In this document: positions 31,001-41,566 of the stretch, in pieces
Layout of the letters: every line of letters starts with the position of its first letter
How positions within the stretch are numbered: the stretch's first letter is position 1
Assembly (NCBI GenBank): GCA_001971685.1
Contig: CP019326.1
Span: 2,666,001-2,730,000 of the forward strand
Source: Halomonas sp. 1513
Lineage (GTDB): Bacteria; Pseudomonadota; Gammaproteobacteria; Pseudomonadales; Halomonadaceae
Length of the DNA: 64,000 bases
Reading direction: 5' to 3'
Translations under genes and position numbers: made by a program
Notes under the pieces: model-generated
What the model was told of the DNA's origin: nothing
The model's input: the letters and a program-made list of their open reading frames with translations, nothing else
Databases searched by the model: none

Positions 31001-31311
31001 GGGCGGATTACCTCGACCTCATTGACATCGGGCAGGCGCATGTCGAGTCGCTCGATGGCCAGGCGCTCGATGCGCGCCGGGGACGACCAGGCACTCTCCT
31101 CCAGCAGCAGCTGGCCCCACTCGGTCTGCAGCTGATTCTGCTCGCGCTCGAGCTGCTGCAAGCGAGCATATTGGGCACGGGTCAGATGGCTGGAGGCAAT
31201 CACCGCCATGGCGCTGGCCAGCGTGGCCAGTACCAGTGTCGTCACAACCACCAGGTTCAGCCGTTGACGCCATCCCGACAGCCCGGCAAACCGCTTACGC
31301 CCCTGACTCAT
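30997..31311 (-). CDS. ftsL: FtsL, divisome protein
   Basis: 104 aa. Small bitopic protein of the FtsQBL complex that activates FtsWI. Basic cytoplasmic N-terminus (to about 18), transmembrane helix (about 20-40) and a periplasmic coiled coil (about 42-75, heptad-like LQQLEREQNQLQTEW). Identity depends on these features plus its place between rsmH and ftsI, since FtsL diverges fast. Nine bases after rsmH. Confidence 0.92.
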   Translation of the reverse strand: MSQGRKRFAGLSGWRQRLNLVVVTTLVLATLASAMAVIASSHLTRAQYARLQQLEREQNQLQTEWGQLLLEESAWSSPARIERLAIERLDMRLPDVNEVEVIRP

Positions 31312-31320
31312 CGCCTGCCC

Positions 31321-32277
31321 CTAGCTCCGCTTGCGCGCGGCGCGCAGTACGGCACTGCGCGCCCGGGGATTGTCGTCGACCTCGTCGGCACTGGCGCGGC
31401 GTGCCTTGCCCAGCGCTTCGAGACGACGTTCCAACTGATCATCGCGGATCGGCATGCCGCGGGGCAAATGGGTGTCGCCGCGCACATGATCGCGAATGAA
31501 GCGCTTGACCCGCCGGTCCTCCAGCGAGTGAAAGCTGATGACCACCAGGTGCCCCCCTGGCGCCAGCGCCTCCAGCGCCGCCGCCAGGGCCGCATCGAGC
31601 TGCTCCAGCTCGCCGTTGACCTGGATACGCAGCGCCTGGAACACCCGCGTGGCAGGATGCTTGTGCTTCTCCCACGCCGGGTGCGCCGCCTTGACCACCT
31701 CGGCGAGATCCGCGGTGCGGGTGAAGGGCCGTTCGCCGCGGCGGGCGATGATCGCCCGCGCCAGCCGCTTGGCGTAGCGCTCTTCGCCATAGGCCTTGAA
31801 TACGCCGGCCATCTCGGCCTCGCCGGCACGCGCCAGGAACTGTGCCGCACTCTCGCCCTGGTCGGGATCCATGCGCATGTCCAACGGCCCATCGCGCAGG
31901 AAGCTGAAGCCTCGCTCGGGGTCGTCGAGCTGCGGCGACGAGACGCCGATATCGAGCAGAATGCCGGCCAGCTCGCCGTGCACGCCGTGGGCCGCGGCGA
32001 GCTCGCCGAGACGCGCGAACTCGCCGCGCTCGATGCTGAAACGCGGGTCGTCGATGCTGGCGGCGGCGGCCAGCGCCTCGGGATCGCGATCGATGGCAAT
32101 CAGCCGGCCGGCACTATCGAGCCGCTCGAGGATCGCCCGCGAGTGGCCGCCGCGTCCGAAGGTGCCATCCAGATAGACACCGTCGCGGGCATGTACCAGC
32201 GCCTCGACCGCGCCGTCGAGCAGCACGCTCGAGTGTCGATAGGAGGACGGGGCCGCGGCATTCTCGGGTGAGGACAT
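31321..32277 (-). CDS. rsmH: RsmH, 16S rRNA m4C1402 methyltransferase
   Basis: 318 aa from the ATG at 32277 ([20 protein letters not shown]); an in-frame extension to 32412 would run into rnpB and is rejected. SAM-dependent N4-methyltransferase acting on C1402 of 16S rRNA. Motifs: [16 protein letters not shown] (SAM binding, about 33-48), [23 protein letters not shown] and [16 protein letters not shown]. Head of the dcw cluster here: the usual upstream gene mraZ is missing, and rnpB lies 62 bp upstream. No strong ribosome-binding site is evident. Confidence 0.96.
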   Translation of the reverse strand: MSSPENAAAPSSYRHSSVLLDGAVEALVHARDGVYLDGTFGRGGHSRAILERLDSAGRLIAIDRDPEALAAAASIDDPRFSIERGEFARLGELAAAHGVHGELAGILLDIGVSSPQLDDPERGFSFLRDGPLDMRMDPDQGESAAQFLARAGEAEMAGVFKAYGEERYAKRLARAIIARRGERPFTRTADLAEVVKAAHPAWEKHKHPATRVFQALRIQVNGELEQLDAALAAALEALAPGGHLVVISFHSLEDRRVKRFIRDHVRGDTHLPRGMPIRDDQLERRLEALGKARRASADEVDDNPRARSAVLRAARKRS

Positions 32278-32309
32278 GAATTTCTCGATGCGGGAACTGC
32301 GGGTGGCCG

Positions 32310-32329
32310 AAAAAATCGCGGTCAGCGAT
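32310..32329 (-). terminator. Weak factor-independent terminator after rnpB
   Basis: On the minus strand ATCGC-TGACC-GCGAT followed by a T run (minus-strand T at 32310-32315). The stem is only 5 bp, so read-through into rsmH is likely. Just 32 bp remain to the rsmH start. Confidence 0.5.
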
Positions 32330-32339
32330 GGGAATGGGA

Positions 32340-32704
<365 letters not shown>

Positions 32705-32713
32705 AAGCCGGGA

Positions 32714-32742
32714 AGAATAACAGCGCGCCAGCCCCCCCTCAA
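32714..32742 (-). promoter_or_regulatory. rnpB promoter
   Basis: Minus-strand TTGAGG (32737-32742), 17 bp, TATTCT (32714-32719). The expected transcription start, near 32707, agrees with the 5' end of RNase P RNA deduced from the P1 helix. It may also feed rsmH and the dcw cluster by read-through. Confidence 0.65.
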
Positions 32743-32804
32743 GCGGCCAGGAGAGAAACTCAGAGTGATCACAGCTGCTCATTGAGCGAGGCGCGCCGGG
32801 GGCA

Positions 32805-32962
32805 GGCCGAAGAGGAGGTTTGCGCCATGGGTGAGGAGGATTCCTCCGAACGGGCTGGCCAAGGATGGCCAGCACCGGTCCTGCAAGCGGAGCAGGATGC
32901 GAGAGCGCAGCAGGGCGCAAGGTAGCGCCCAGGGATGGGTTTACAGCGCCTCCTCGAAGGCC
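32805..32962. repeat. Dispersed structured intergenic repeat, copy 2 (expanded)
   Basis: This element fills the gene-free stretch 32705-33008 together with the rnpB promoter. Outer arms are GGCC-GAA-GAGGAGG (32805-32818) and CCTCCTC-GAA-GGCC (32949-32962). Inside, TTGCGCC pairs with GGCGCAA, and this inner region has grown to hold extra hairpins: GGAGGA-T-TCCTCC, GCTGGCC-AAGGAT-GGCCAGC (32854-32873) and TCCTGC with GCAGGA. The core 32919-32950 equals 8534-8565 of copy 1 exactly. The helix positions match copy 1 while the paired bases differ, so the fold rather than the sequence is kept. Confidence 0.8.
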
Positions 32963-33008
32963 AGCTCCCGGATCAGCCCCGAGCGATGCCGATGCTCTGA
33001 AAAAAAAC

Positions 33009-33866
33009 TCAGCCGGCATCCTTGAGCGCCTGGGCCCGTGCATACCAGGATTTCTTGGCGCCGCCCAGCACCCGCGTCGCCACCGAGGCGGCCTGCTTGA
33101 CGCCGACCCCTTCGGCGAGCAGCGCAGCGAGCAGCTGATCGGCCTCGAGCAACGCCTGGTCGGCTTCCTCCCGCGGCGGCGCGCCGCCGATCATCACCAC
33201 GAACTCGCCGCGGGCCTGGTCCGGGTCCTCCTGCATGCGCGCCAGCAACCTCTCGGCACTGCCGTCGAGAAAGGTCTCGAAGGTCTTGGTCAACTCACGC
33301 GCCAGCACCACGCGGCGCTCCCCCAGCACCGCTGCGAGGTCGGCGAGGGTGTCACGGATACGGTGCGGCGATTCATAGCAGACCAGCGTCTCGTCACGCC
33401 CAGCCAGCCCCTCGAGACGCGCCCGCCGGGCCGCCGATTTGGCCGGCAGAAAGCCGATGAAGGTAAAGCGATCGGTGGGCAGCCCCGCCGCGCTGAGCCC
33501 CGCCACCAGCGCACAAGGGCCCGGCACCGGCACGATGCGATGGCCGGCGTCGCGCAGTTCGCGCACCAGCACGAAGCCCGGATCACAGATCAGCGGCGTG
33601 CCGGCGTCGCTGATCAAGGCCACGTCGTCGCCGGCCATCAGGCGCTCGGCAAGCTGCGTCACCCGCGCCGCTTCATTGTGCTCATGCAGCGACAGCATCG
33701 GCCGCTCGAGGCCCAGGTGACGCAGCAGACGAGCACTGTGGCGGGTATCCTCTGCGGCGATCACTGCCACCTCGCCGAGCAGCCGTGCCGCCCGCGGGGA
33801 GAGGTCGTCGAGATTCCCAATCGGCGTGGCGACCACGTACAATGCACCGTAAGCTGAGTCAGACAT
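33009..33866 (-). CDS. rsmI: RsmI, 16S rRNA 2'-O-ribose C1402 methyltransferase
   Basis: 285 aa from the ATG at 33866, which has AGAGG seven bases upstream; an ATG five codons earlier is less likely. Tetrapyrrole-methylase-fold enzyme that 2'-O-methylates C1402 of 16S rRNA, the same nucleotide RsmH modifies. Motifs: LYVVATPIGNLDDLSPRA, AEDTRHSARLL, SDAGTPLICDPG, PVPGPCALVAGLSAAG, FIGFLPAK and YESPHRI. A C-terminal domain follows (about 235-285). Divergent from lpoA with only 42 bp between the starts. Confidence 0.96.
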   Translation of the reverse strand: MSDSAYGALYVVATPIGNLDDLSPRAARLLGEVAVIAAEDTRHSARLLRHLGLERPMLSLHEHNEAARVTQLAERLMAGDDVALISDAGTPLICDPGFVLVRELRDAGHRIVPVPGPCALVAGLSAAGLPTDRFTFIGFLPAKSAARRARLEGLAGRDETLVCYESPHRIRDTLADLAAVLGERRVVLARELTKTFETFLDGSAERLLARMQEDPDQARGEFVVMIGGAPPREEADQALLEADQLLAALLAEGVGVKQAASVATRVLGGAKKSWYARAQALKDAG

Positions 33867-33908
33867 ACCGGTACCTCTCAACAGGACCCAGACAAGGGAA
33901 TAGGATTT

Positions 33909-35754
33909 ATGGACAAATCGCCTCGCAGCCTGCTGCTTGCCGCCCTGCTGGCGCTGGCGGTCGCAGGCTGTGCCGCGCCGACCGGCGTGGTCGACAGAAT
34001 CACCGACCCCGAGCCGGAGACCCTGCTCGAGCGCGCCGCCGACCAGCCGCCTTCCGAGGCCGCCGCGACGCGCCTGGAAGCGGCCGACATCCTAGCACGG
34101 CGTGGTGACGAGGCGCAGGCCTTCGAGGTCGCAGAGCGCCTCGACGACAGCCTGCTCGAGGACGCCCAGCGGGTACGCTGGGCGGTCCTGCTGTCCGGCC
34201 TGGCCTACGACCTCGAGGAGGATTCCAGCGTCCTGCAGGCAGCCAGCATCCTCGACGAGGATATCGACATGGAGCGTGACGACCGCAACGCGCTGCGCTA
34301 TCGCCAAGGCCTGTCGCTGGGGCGCATCGGCGAACCGCTGGCCTCGTCGCGAGTGCTCTTGAGGGTGCAAGCCGACACCGACAACCCAGTGCTCAACGAT
34401 GATATCTGGCGCCAGTTGACGCGCCTCAACCGTCAGGAGCTGGCGGCCCTCGGCGAGGATCCCACCCCCCTCACCGCCGGCTGGCTCGAGGTCATCGACC
34501 TGCAGCAGCAGAGCGGCGGCGACATCACCCGCTTCCTCGACCGCTTCAATAACTGGCGTGAACGCAACGCCAATCATCCCGCGGCGCGACGCCCGCCCAG
34601 CGAGCTGACCGAGCTGCGCGAACTGCGCGACCAGGACGTGCGGCGCATCGCCGTGCTGCTGCCGGAGTCCGGCCCGCTGGCCGATGTCGCCGAACAGATC
34701 CGCCGCGGCATACAGGCCCGCCATCGGGACGCCGGGGACAACGGCGAAACGACACCGCAGATCACCTTCATCGACGCCAGCAGCGGCGACCTTCAGGCAC
34801 TCTACGCCGAGGCCAACATGGCCGGTGCCCAGGTGGTGATCGGTCCCCTCGACAAGGATCAGGTCACCCAGCTCGAGAATCGCGACAGCGTGCCGCTGCC
34901 GACCCTGGCCCTGAACTACGGCTACGGCGAGCGCAACAACGCCGAGAACCTCTTCCAGTATGGGCTTTCCGCGGAAGACGAGGCGCGCCAGGCGGCACGC
35001 CGTGCTTACCTCGACGGCCACCGGCGCAGCGCCATACTGGTACCCGACAACGACTGGGGCGAGCGCGTCGGCAACGCCTTCCGCCATGAGTGGGAACGCC
35101 AGGGCGGCAGCGTCACCTCGGCGGTACGCTATGAGCCCGGCGGCTCGGTGGCCGGCGCCGTGCGCCCGCTGCTCAGCGTCAGCGGCGAACGCGCCCAGCT
35201 CGGCAACGTCGATATGATGTTCCTGCTGGCACTCCCCAGCTACGCCCGCCAGGTGCCGCCGATGCTGGACTTCTATTACGCCAGCAATCTGCCGATCTAC
35301 GCCACCTCGCATCTCTACGAGGGTCGTCCCCAGCCGCGCATCGACCATGACCTGGATGACGTGCAGTTCCCCGATATTCCGTGGCTGATTCCCCAAGCCG
35401 CCGTCGGCGGCGACAACGCCGTGCCGTTCTTCGGCAGCTTCATGGCCCTGCGCGAGGACAACGATCCCGCCCTGTTCAAGCTCAATGCCATGGGTGTCGA
35501 CGCCTACGAACTGGCGCGCCGCCTGCCGCAGCTCCAGGCGATTTCCGGGAGCGAGGTGCAGGGCGCCACCGGCATCCTGCGCGCCGAGAGCGATGGTCGC
35601 ATCTACCGCGAGCTGCCCTGGGCAACCTTCGTCAACGGCGTGCCCCAGCTTCCGATGGGGCTGATCAATCGCGATGACCTGCTCGGCGACGGCATCCCGC
35701 GGCTGCGGGATCCTGATGCCGACAGCGACAACGGCAACGGCAACGTCTTCGACG

Positions 35755-35771
<17 letters not shown>
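33909..35771 (+). CDS. lpoA: LpoA, outer-membrane lipoprotein activator of PBP1a
   Basis: 620 aa. Outer-membrane lipoprotein that reaches through the periplasm to stimulate PBP1a. Lipoprotein signal peptide with lipobox VAGC (Cys at residue 21). An N-terminal TPR-like helical domain (about 35-235) is followed by a periplasmic-binding-protein-like domain (about 250-600: RRIAVLLPESGPLADVAEQI, VVIGPLDKDQV, YATSHLYEG). The C-terminal tail is Asp/Asn-rich. First gene of lpoA-yraN-diaA-dolP, the same order as in E. coli. Confidence 0.93.
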
Positions 35772-36740
<969 letters not shown>

Positions 36741-36769
36741 CCCCGAGACCCGTAAAGCGAGTGATCTGC

Positions 36770-37327
36770 ATGAAAAAAGGACTTGTGGTATCCACCCTCA
36801 TGGCGCTGAGCCTGGCACTTGCCGGCTGCGCCCAGATGTCGGCCGGACCGGAGGATCACGGCTCCCGGACCTTCGGCAGCCAGGTCGAGGATCAGGGCAT
36901 CGAGAGCCGTATCAAGGGCAACCTGTCACGCGAGGATGCACGCTTCAACGACGCCCGGGTCAACGTCGACAGCTACAACGGCATCGTGCTGCTGACCGGC
37001 CAGGTGCCCAGCGAAGAGCTCAAGGAGAAAGCCCAGGAGGTCGCCACCGGCACCCGCAACGTGCGTCGCGTTCACAATGAGCTGGCAGTGGCCGCCAACG
37101 TGCCGATCGCCCAGCGCACCACCGACACCTGGATCACCACCCGGGTGCGCTCGACGCTGATCGCCGATGAGCGCATCGACGCGCGGCGAGTGCGTGCCAT
37201 CACCGAAAACTCGAGCGTCTACCTGATGGGCATTGCGACACGCGAGGAGGCCGACCGCATCGTCAATGCGGTATCCGGTATCAGCGGCGTGCAGCGCATC
37301 GTCAAGGCCTTCGAATACCTCGACTGA
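36770..37327 (+). CDS. dolP: DolP (YraP), BON-domain outer-membrane lipoprotein
   Basis: 185 aa from the ATG at 36770. Lipoprotein with lipobox LAGC (Cys at residue 20) and two BON domains (about 45-112 and 122-185), each with the GxVxS/A turn pattern (LLTGQVPSEELK; LMGIATREEAD). DolP supports outer-membrane integrity and BAM function at division sites. Last gene of the unit, closed by a strong terminator. Confidence 0.93.
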   Translation: MKKGLVVSTLMALSLALAGCAQMSAGPEDHGSRTFGSQVEDQGIESRIKGNLSREDARFNDARVNVDSYNGIVLLTGQVPSEELKEKAQEVATGTRNVRRVHNELAVAANVPIAQRTTDTWITTRVRSTLIADERIDARRVRAITENSSVYLMGIATREEADRIVNAVSGISGVQRIVKAFEYLD

Positions 37328-37347
37328 CCTCGCCAACCTCACCACGC

Positions 37348-37376
37348 AAAACGGCAGCCCAGTGGGCTGCCGTTTT
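37348..37376. terminator. Bidirectional terminator between dolP and sspB
   Basis: AAAACGGCAGCCC-AGT-GGGCTGCCGTTTT: a 13-bp perfect stem with A and T tails that serves both the plus-strand lpoA operon and the minus-strand sspA-sspB unit. Confidence 0.92.
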
Positions 37377-37394
37377 ACGTCAAGCGCGCGATAT

Positions 37395-37883
37395 CTACTT
37401 GATTACGCGTAGCGAGGGCCGCCGCTTGGGTGGCGTGCCGCCCTCCTCGTCTGTCGACTCGCCCTGCGGCGCCCCCTCGGGTGCCTCGGCATCGCTCTCG
37501 ACGCTGGACAGCGACGGCGCATTCTCTGCCGGCGCTTCCTCGCCGGCGACCTCGGCCTCGAACCCGGGCATCACCGGCTCGTGGCCAAACACCATGCCTA
37601 CGCCGTTTTCCCGCGCATACAGCGCGATCAGCGCCTGGCTGGGCACCACCACCTGCATCGGCTGGCCGCCGAAGCGGGCGCTGAAGGTGATGGCATCATT
37701 CTCCAGCATCAGGTCGCGTACCGCGGTGGGTGCCACGTTGAGCACGATCTGGCCGTTCTGCACGAACTGGCGCGGCACCGCCACGCCAGCGTGTTCGGCA
37801 TCGACCACGATATAGGGCGTTTGATCGTTGTCCAGCAGCCACTGATAAAGGGCCCTGGCCAAGTAGGGTCGGCTCGACAGCAT
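37395..37883 (-). CDS. sspB: SspB, ClpXP adaptor
   Basis: 162 aa from the ATG at 37883 (GGAGG five bases upstream). Binds ssrA tags and delivers substrates to ClpXP. Folded domain about 1-110 (SSRPYLARALYQWLLDN, then VPRQFVQNGQIVLNVAP, ITFSARFGG, VVVPSQALIALYARENG). A long acidic disordered linker and the short ClpX-binding tail PSLRVIK complete the protein, exactly the family plan. Downstream of sspA. Confidence 0.96.
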   Translation of the reverse strand: MLSSRPYLARALYQWLLDNDQTPYIVVDAEHAGVAVPRQFVQNGQIVLNVAPTAVRDLMLENDAITFSARFGGQPMQVVVPSQALIALYARENGVGMVFGHEPVMPGFEAEVAGEEAPAENAPSLSSVESDAEAPEGAPQGESTDEEGGTPPKRRPSLRVIK

Positions 37884-37932
37884 GTCTGCCTCCTGCAATG
37901 GGTACCGCCAGGCAGGCCTGGCGGCATGAGTA

Positions 37933-38559
37933 TCAGGTGCGCATCTCGCGCTCGGTCTCGGAGAGTGCGGCCTTGAAGGCATCGCGCTCGAACAGCCGCT
38001 CCATGTAGCCAAGCAGCGGCTTGACCTGCTTCTCCGGCAGCTCGATGCCGAGTGCCGGAAGACGCCACAGCAGCGGCGCCAGGCAGCAGTCGACCAGCGA
38101 GAACTCTTCACTCATGAAGAACGGCATATCCTCGAAGATCGGGGAAATCCCCACCAGGCTCTCGCGAAGTTCCTTGCGTGCCTTGTCGGCGTCCTTCTTG
38201 CTGCCGTCGAGAATCTGTTCGACCAGCGGGCACCATTCGCGTTCGATGCGATGCATCCACAACCGGCTCTGCGCGCGAGCCACCGGGTACACCGGCAGCA
38301 GCGGAGGATGCGGGAAACGCTCGTCAAGGTATTCCATCATCACCTTGGACTCGTATAGCACCAGGTCGCGATCCACCAGCGTCGGCACGCTGTTGTAAGG
38401 ATTGAGCTCGGCGAGTTCCTCGGGCTGACTGCCCTCGGCGACTTCCAGAATGTCCACGGCCACGCCCTTTTCGGCCAGCACGATACGCACCCGATGGCTG
38501 AGGTGGTCGTCACTACCGGAATAGAACGTCATCGACGAACGCTTGGCCACTACACCCAT
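37933..38559 (-). CDS. sspA: SspA, stringent starvation protein A
   Basis: 208 aa. GST-fold protein that binds RNA polymerase and modulates stress and virulence genes; it has no GST activity. N-terminal thioredoxin-like part ([23 protein letters not shown], split around residue 10-32; [20 protein letters not shown]) and C-terminal helical part with the conserved [15 protein letters not shown]. Precedes sspB, with cytochrome bc1 genes upstream, as in Pseudomonas. Confidence 0.95.
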   Translation of the reverse strand: MGVVAKRSSMTFYSGSDDHLSHRVRIVLAEKGVAVDILEVAEGSQPEELAELNPYNSVPTLVDRDLVLYESKVMMEYLDERFPHPPLLPVYPVARAQSRLWMHRIEREWCPLVEQILDGSKKDADKARKELRESLVGISPIFEDMPFFMSEEFSLVDCCLAPLLWRLPALGIELPEKQVKPLLGYMERLFERDAFKAALSETEREMRT

Positions 38560-38641
38560 GTAACAATCCTCGCATCAATTCGAAATCGCATGATAACACG
38601 CCATGCAACCCCTCGGTGGCAGCGACGCATCAGCGCGATGA

Positions 38642-38709
38642 CCCCCGCCGTCCTGGCGGCGGGGGCTGGATAAACAGGGGGCGCATGACCCACATGGCCA
38701 TACGCCCCC
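38642..38709 (-). terminator. Paired GC hairpins between petC and sspA
   Basis: Two perfect stems follow the petC stop: GGGGGCG with CGCCCCC (38677-38709, long loop) and CCCCCGCCG with CGGCGGGGG (38642-38665, 6-base loop). Neither has a T tract, so they could end petABC transcription weakly or protect the mRNA 3' end. Confidence 0.45.
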
Positions 38710-38729
38710 ACAGCTTGCACGACTGGCGA

Positions 38730-39497
38730 TCAGTGAACGTCGCGCCAGTACTCGCGCTTGAGCAGGTAGGCGATGACACCGAAGATGAAGATGAAGATCA
38801 ACACCTTGGGACCAAGCGCCTGGGCCTGAAGCCTGGACGGCTCACCCACGTAGACCAGGAAGTTGGTCAGGTCATAGACCGCTTCCTCGAACTCCTCGGG
38901 CTCCAGCTTGCCCGGCTGGGTGACCTGCAGCACTTCACAGGACTGGTACTTGCCGGACAGCGGGTCGAGCTCGGCACCCTCGATGGGCCGGTCGCTCTCG
39001 GCACAGACCATCTCCTGAACACCCTGCAGCGGCTCCAGCACATTGGGCATGGCCGAGGCCTCGAGCACAATGTTGTTGACGCCGAGCGGCTGGCTGGGAT
39101 CGCGATAGAACCCGAGCAGATAGGAGTAGATGTAGTCCGGCCCGCGGATGCGGTTGAACAGCGTCAGGTCGGGCGGTGCCACACCGAACCAGTTGGCGCC
39201 ATCATCGCCATCCATGGCGATATGCATCTGGTCGTTGAAGGCCAGCTCAGTCGAGAAGATCAAGTTCTCTTCCACCAGATCCTGGGGCATGCCCAGATCG
39301 GTTGCCGCCCGGGAAAAGCGCTGATGCTCAAGTGAGTGGCAGCCCATGCAGTAGTTGACGTAGAGCTGCATGCCACGCTGCAGGGAGGCCTCGTCGTTGA
39401 TGTCCGGAGTCATCGAAAACGGCTGCTCGGGGAGCGGTGCCGCCATGGCCGTGAGCGGCACCAGCGCGAAGAGCAGTGCGAACAGTTGCTTTTTCAT
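38730..39497 (-). CDS. petC: Cytochrome c1 of the bc1 complex
   Basis: 255 aa. Haem subunit that passes electrons from the Rieske protein to soluble cytochrome c. A Sec signal peptide (about 1-19, ending AMA), haem motif C50-MGC-H54, a periplasmic domain with WFGVAPPDLTL, and a C-terminal transmembrane anchor (about 230-248, IFIFIFGVIAYLL). The stop codon of petB and this ATG share one base (TAATG). Confidence 0.96.
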   Translation of the reverse strand: MKKQLFALLFALVPLTAMAAPLPEQPFSMTPDINDEASLQRGMQLYVNYCMGCHSLEHQRFSRAATDLGMPQDLVEENLIFSTELAFNDQMHIAMDGDDGANWFGVAPPDLTLFNRIRGPDYIYSYLLGFYRDPSQPLGVNNIVLEASAMPNVLEPLQGVQEMVCAESDRPIEGAELDPLSGKYQSCEVLQVTQPGKLEPEEFEEAVYDLTNFLVYVGEPSRLQAQALGPKVLIFIFIFGVIAYLLKREYWRDVH

Positions 39498-40756
39498 TAG
39501 CCAGTCACCCTCTCCGGAACGGGTTTAGTCTTCTCCAGCTTGGTGTAGAACGGCATCAGCAGGAAGAAGGCGAAATATAGAACAGTGCAGAGCTGCGCTA
39601 CGGCAGTGCGAATCGGCGTAGCGGGAATCGCACCCAGAACACCCAGGATCACGAAGCTCAAGGCGAAAATGATCAGCATCGACCGGGACATCCATCCCTT
39701 GTAGCGCATCGAGCGCACCGGGCTGCGGTCGAGCCAGGGCAGCACGAACAGCACCGCGATGGCACCGCCCATGAACAGCACGCCGAGGAACTCGGCCTGA
39801 AGCGGACCGATATCGAAGGTGATCGCCCGCAGGATCGCGTAGAAGGGCGTGAAGTACCACACCGGCGCGATGTGATCCGGGGTCACCATGGGGTTGGCCG
39901 GTTCGAAGTTGGGGCGCTCCAGGAAGTAGCCGCCGCCCTCGGGGAAGTAGAAGACGACCAGCGCGAAGACGAACAGGAAGATCGCGATGCCGACCAGATC
40001 TTTCACGGTGTAGTACGGATGGAAGGGGATGCCATCCAGCGGCTTGCCGGACTCGTCCTTCTTTTCCTTGATATCGATGCCGTCGGGATTGTTCGAGCCG
40101 ACCTCGTGCAGGGCGATGATGTGCAGCACCACCAGCGCCAGAATCACGATCGGCAGCGCCACCACGTGCAGGGCAAAGAAGCGGTTCAGGGTAATCCCGG
40201 AGATCAGGAAGTCACCGCGAATCCACTGCGCCAGATCGGGACCCACGAAGGGGATGGTGGCGAACAGCGAGATGATCACCTGAGCCCCCCAGTAGGACAT
40301 CTGACCCCAGGGCAGCAGGTAGCCCATGAAGGCCTCAGCCATCAGCAGCAGGTAGATGGCCATGCCAAAGATCCAGACCAGCTCACGAGGCGCCTTGTAG
40401 GAGCCGTAGAGCAGAGCGCGGAACATATGCAGGTAGATCACCACGAAGAACGCCGACGCGCCAGTGGAGTGCAGATAGCGGATCAGCCAACCCCACTCCA
40501 CGTCGCGCATGATGTACTCGACGGACGCGAAGGCCCCCTCGCCGGAGGGATTGTAGCTCATGGTCAGCCATACCCCGGTGAGGATCTGATTGACCAGCAC
40601 CAGCAGGGCGAGCACACCGAAGATGTAAAAGAAGTTGAAGTTCTTAGGCGCGTAATACTTGGTCAGATGGTCCTGGATCATCTGGGTGGCGGGAAAACGG
40701 TCATCGACCCAGCGCATGAGGCCCTTTTCCGCCTTCGCCTTGTTCGGATTAGCCAT
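39497..40756 (-). CDS. petB: Cytochrome b of the bc1 complex
   Basis: 419 aa. Quinol-oxidising membrane subunit with two b haems. Eight or nine helices; the four haem-ligating His residues are in WLIRYLHSTGASAFFVVIYLHM (split; about 92-113) and FFALHVVALPIVILALVVLHIIALHE (about 195-220, read in parts). The Qo-site PEWY-type motif appears as APVWYFTPFYAI, a conserved proteobacterial variant position worth noting (P-V-W-Y). Fused b6/IV-type length is normal for bacteria. Confidence 0.97.
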   Translation of the reverse strand: MANPNKAKAEKGLMRWVDDRFPATQMIQDHLTKYYAPKNFNFFYIFGVLALLVLVNQILTGVWLTMSYNPSGEGAFASVEYIMRDVEWGWLIRYLHSTGASAFFVVIYLHMFRALLYGSYKAPRELVWIFGMAIYLLLMAEAFMGYLLPWGQMSYWGAQVIISLFATIPFVGPDLAQWIRGDFLISGITLNRFFALHVVALPIVILALVVLHIIALHEVGSNNPDGIDIKEKKDESGKPLDGIPFHPYYTVKDLVGIAIFLFVFALVVFYFPEGGGYFLERPNFEPANPMVTPDHIAPVWYFTPFYAILRAITFDIGPLQAEFLGVLFMGGAIAVLFVLPWLDRSPVRSMRYKGWMSRSMLIIFALSFVILGVLGAIPATPIRTAVAQLCTVLYFAFFLLMPFYTKLEKTKPVPERVTG

Positions 40757-41346
40757 TAGGCACTCTCCTCATCTTCACCGATGATGATGTCGTCGCCTTC
40801 AAAGCGATAGGGCGGCACCTCGAGGTTGGTCGGCGCCGGCACGTTGCGAAACACGCGCCCCGCCAGATCGAAGTAGGAGCCGTGGCAGGGGCAGAAGAAC
40901 CCGCCCGGCCAGTCATCCATGTCAACGGCGTCGGGTTCCGGGCGATACAGCGGCGAGCAGCCGAGATGCGTACAGATACCGATCAGCACGCCGATCTCGG
41001 GCCGTGAGGAGCGTAGCGGGCCGGTGATGTAGGCAGGCTGCTGGGGCTGCTCGGAGTCAGGGTCCGAGAAACGCCCAGGATCGCTGTTTTCGGTGCGCTC
41101 GATCATTTCCTCGGTACGGCTGATGACCCACACCGGGCGCCCACGCCACTCGACGGTGATGCGCTGCCCCGGCTCGAGCTGGGATATGTCAGCTCGTACC
41201 GGCGCACCCGCCGCTCTTGCCCTGGCACTGGGCTGCCAGGAAGCCACAAAGGGGACCGCAACCCCGACAGCGCCCACCGCACCCACGACGGTGGTGGCAC
41301 CCACGAGGAAACGGCGCCGCCCTCTGTTTACGCCGTTATCTGCCAT
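40756..41346 (-). CDS. petA: Rieske iron-sulfur subunit of the bc1 complex
   Basis: 196 aa. A twin-arginine-type N-terminus (NRGRRRFLVG) and transmembrane helix (about 12-34) hold it in the inner membrane. The Rieske cluster ligands are complete in CTHLGC and CPCHGS, with conserved GGFFCPCHGSYFDLAGRV read in two parts. First gene of petA-petB-petC; GGGAG lies nine bases ahead of the ATG. Confidence 0.97.
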   Translation of the reverse strand: MADNGVNRGRRRFLVGATTVVGAVGAVGVAVPFVASWQPSARARAAGAPVRADISQLEPGQRITVEWRGRPVWVISRTEEMIERTENSDPGRFSDPDSEQPQQPAYITGPLRSSRPEIGVLIGICTHLGCSPLYRPEPDAVDMDDWPGGFFCPCHGSYFDLAGRVFRNVPAPTNLEVPPYRFEGDDIIIGEDEESA

Positions 41347-41509
41347 TTTCTAGTTTCTCCCATCAACTTACCCGTTGCCGTATCACAGGAAGGTATCCCG
41401 CGACCCACGGATACAAATGAAAGCTATGGTAAAAAAACGCGCGCCCAAACACAAGGCAACAAAGCCCTTGACCTAAGTGGTAGACGAGCGACAAGTTTCT
41501 GAATTTCAT

Positions 41510-41549
41510 AAAAAAAGCGTCCAGACTTCGAGAGCCTGGACGCCTTTTT
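41510..41549 (-). terminator. Terminator of rplM-rpsI
   Basis: Minus strand: GCGTCCAG stem (partners 41536-41543 and 41517-41524) followed by seven T (41510-41516). It lies 17 bp after the rpsI stop. The plus strand also ends in T, so it may act both ways. Confidence 0.9.
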
Positions 41550-41566
41550 CAATCGCCTTGCAGCGT

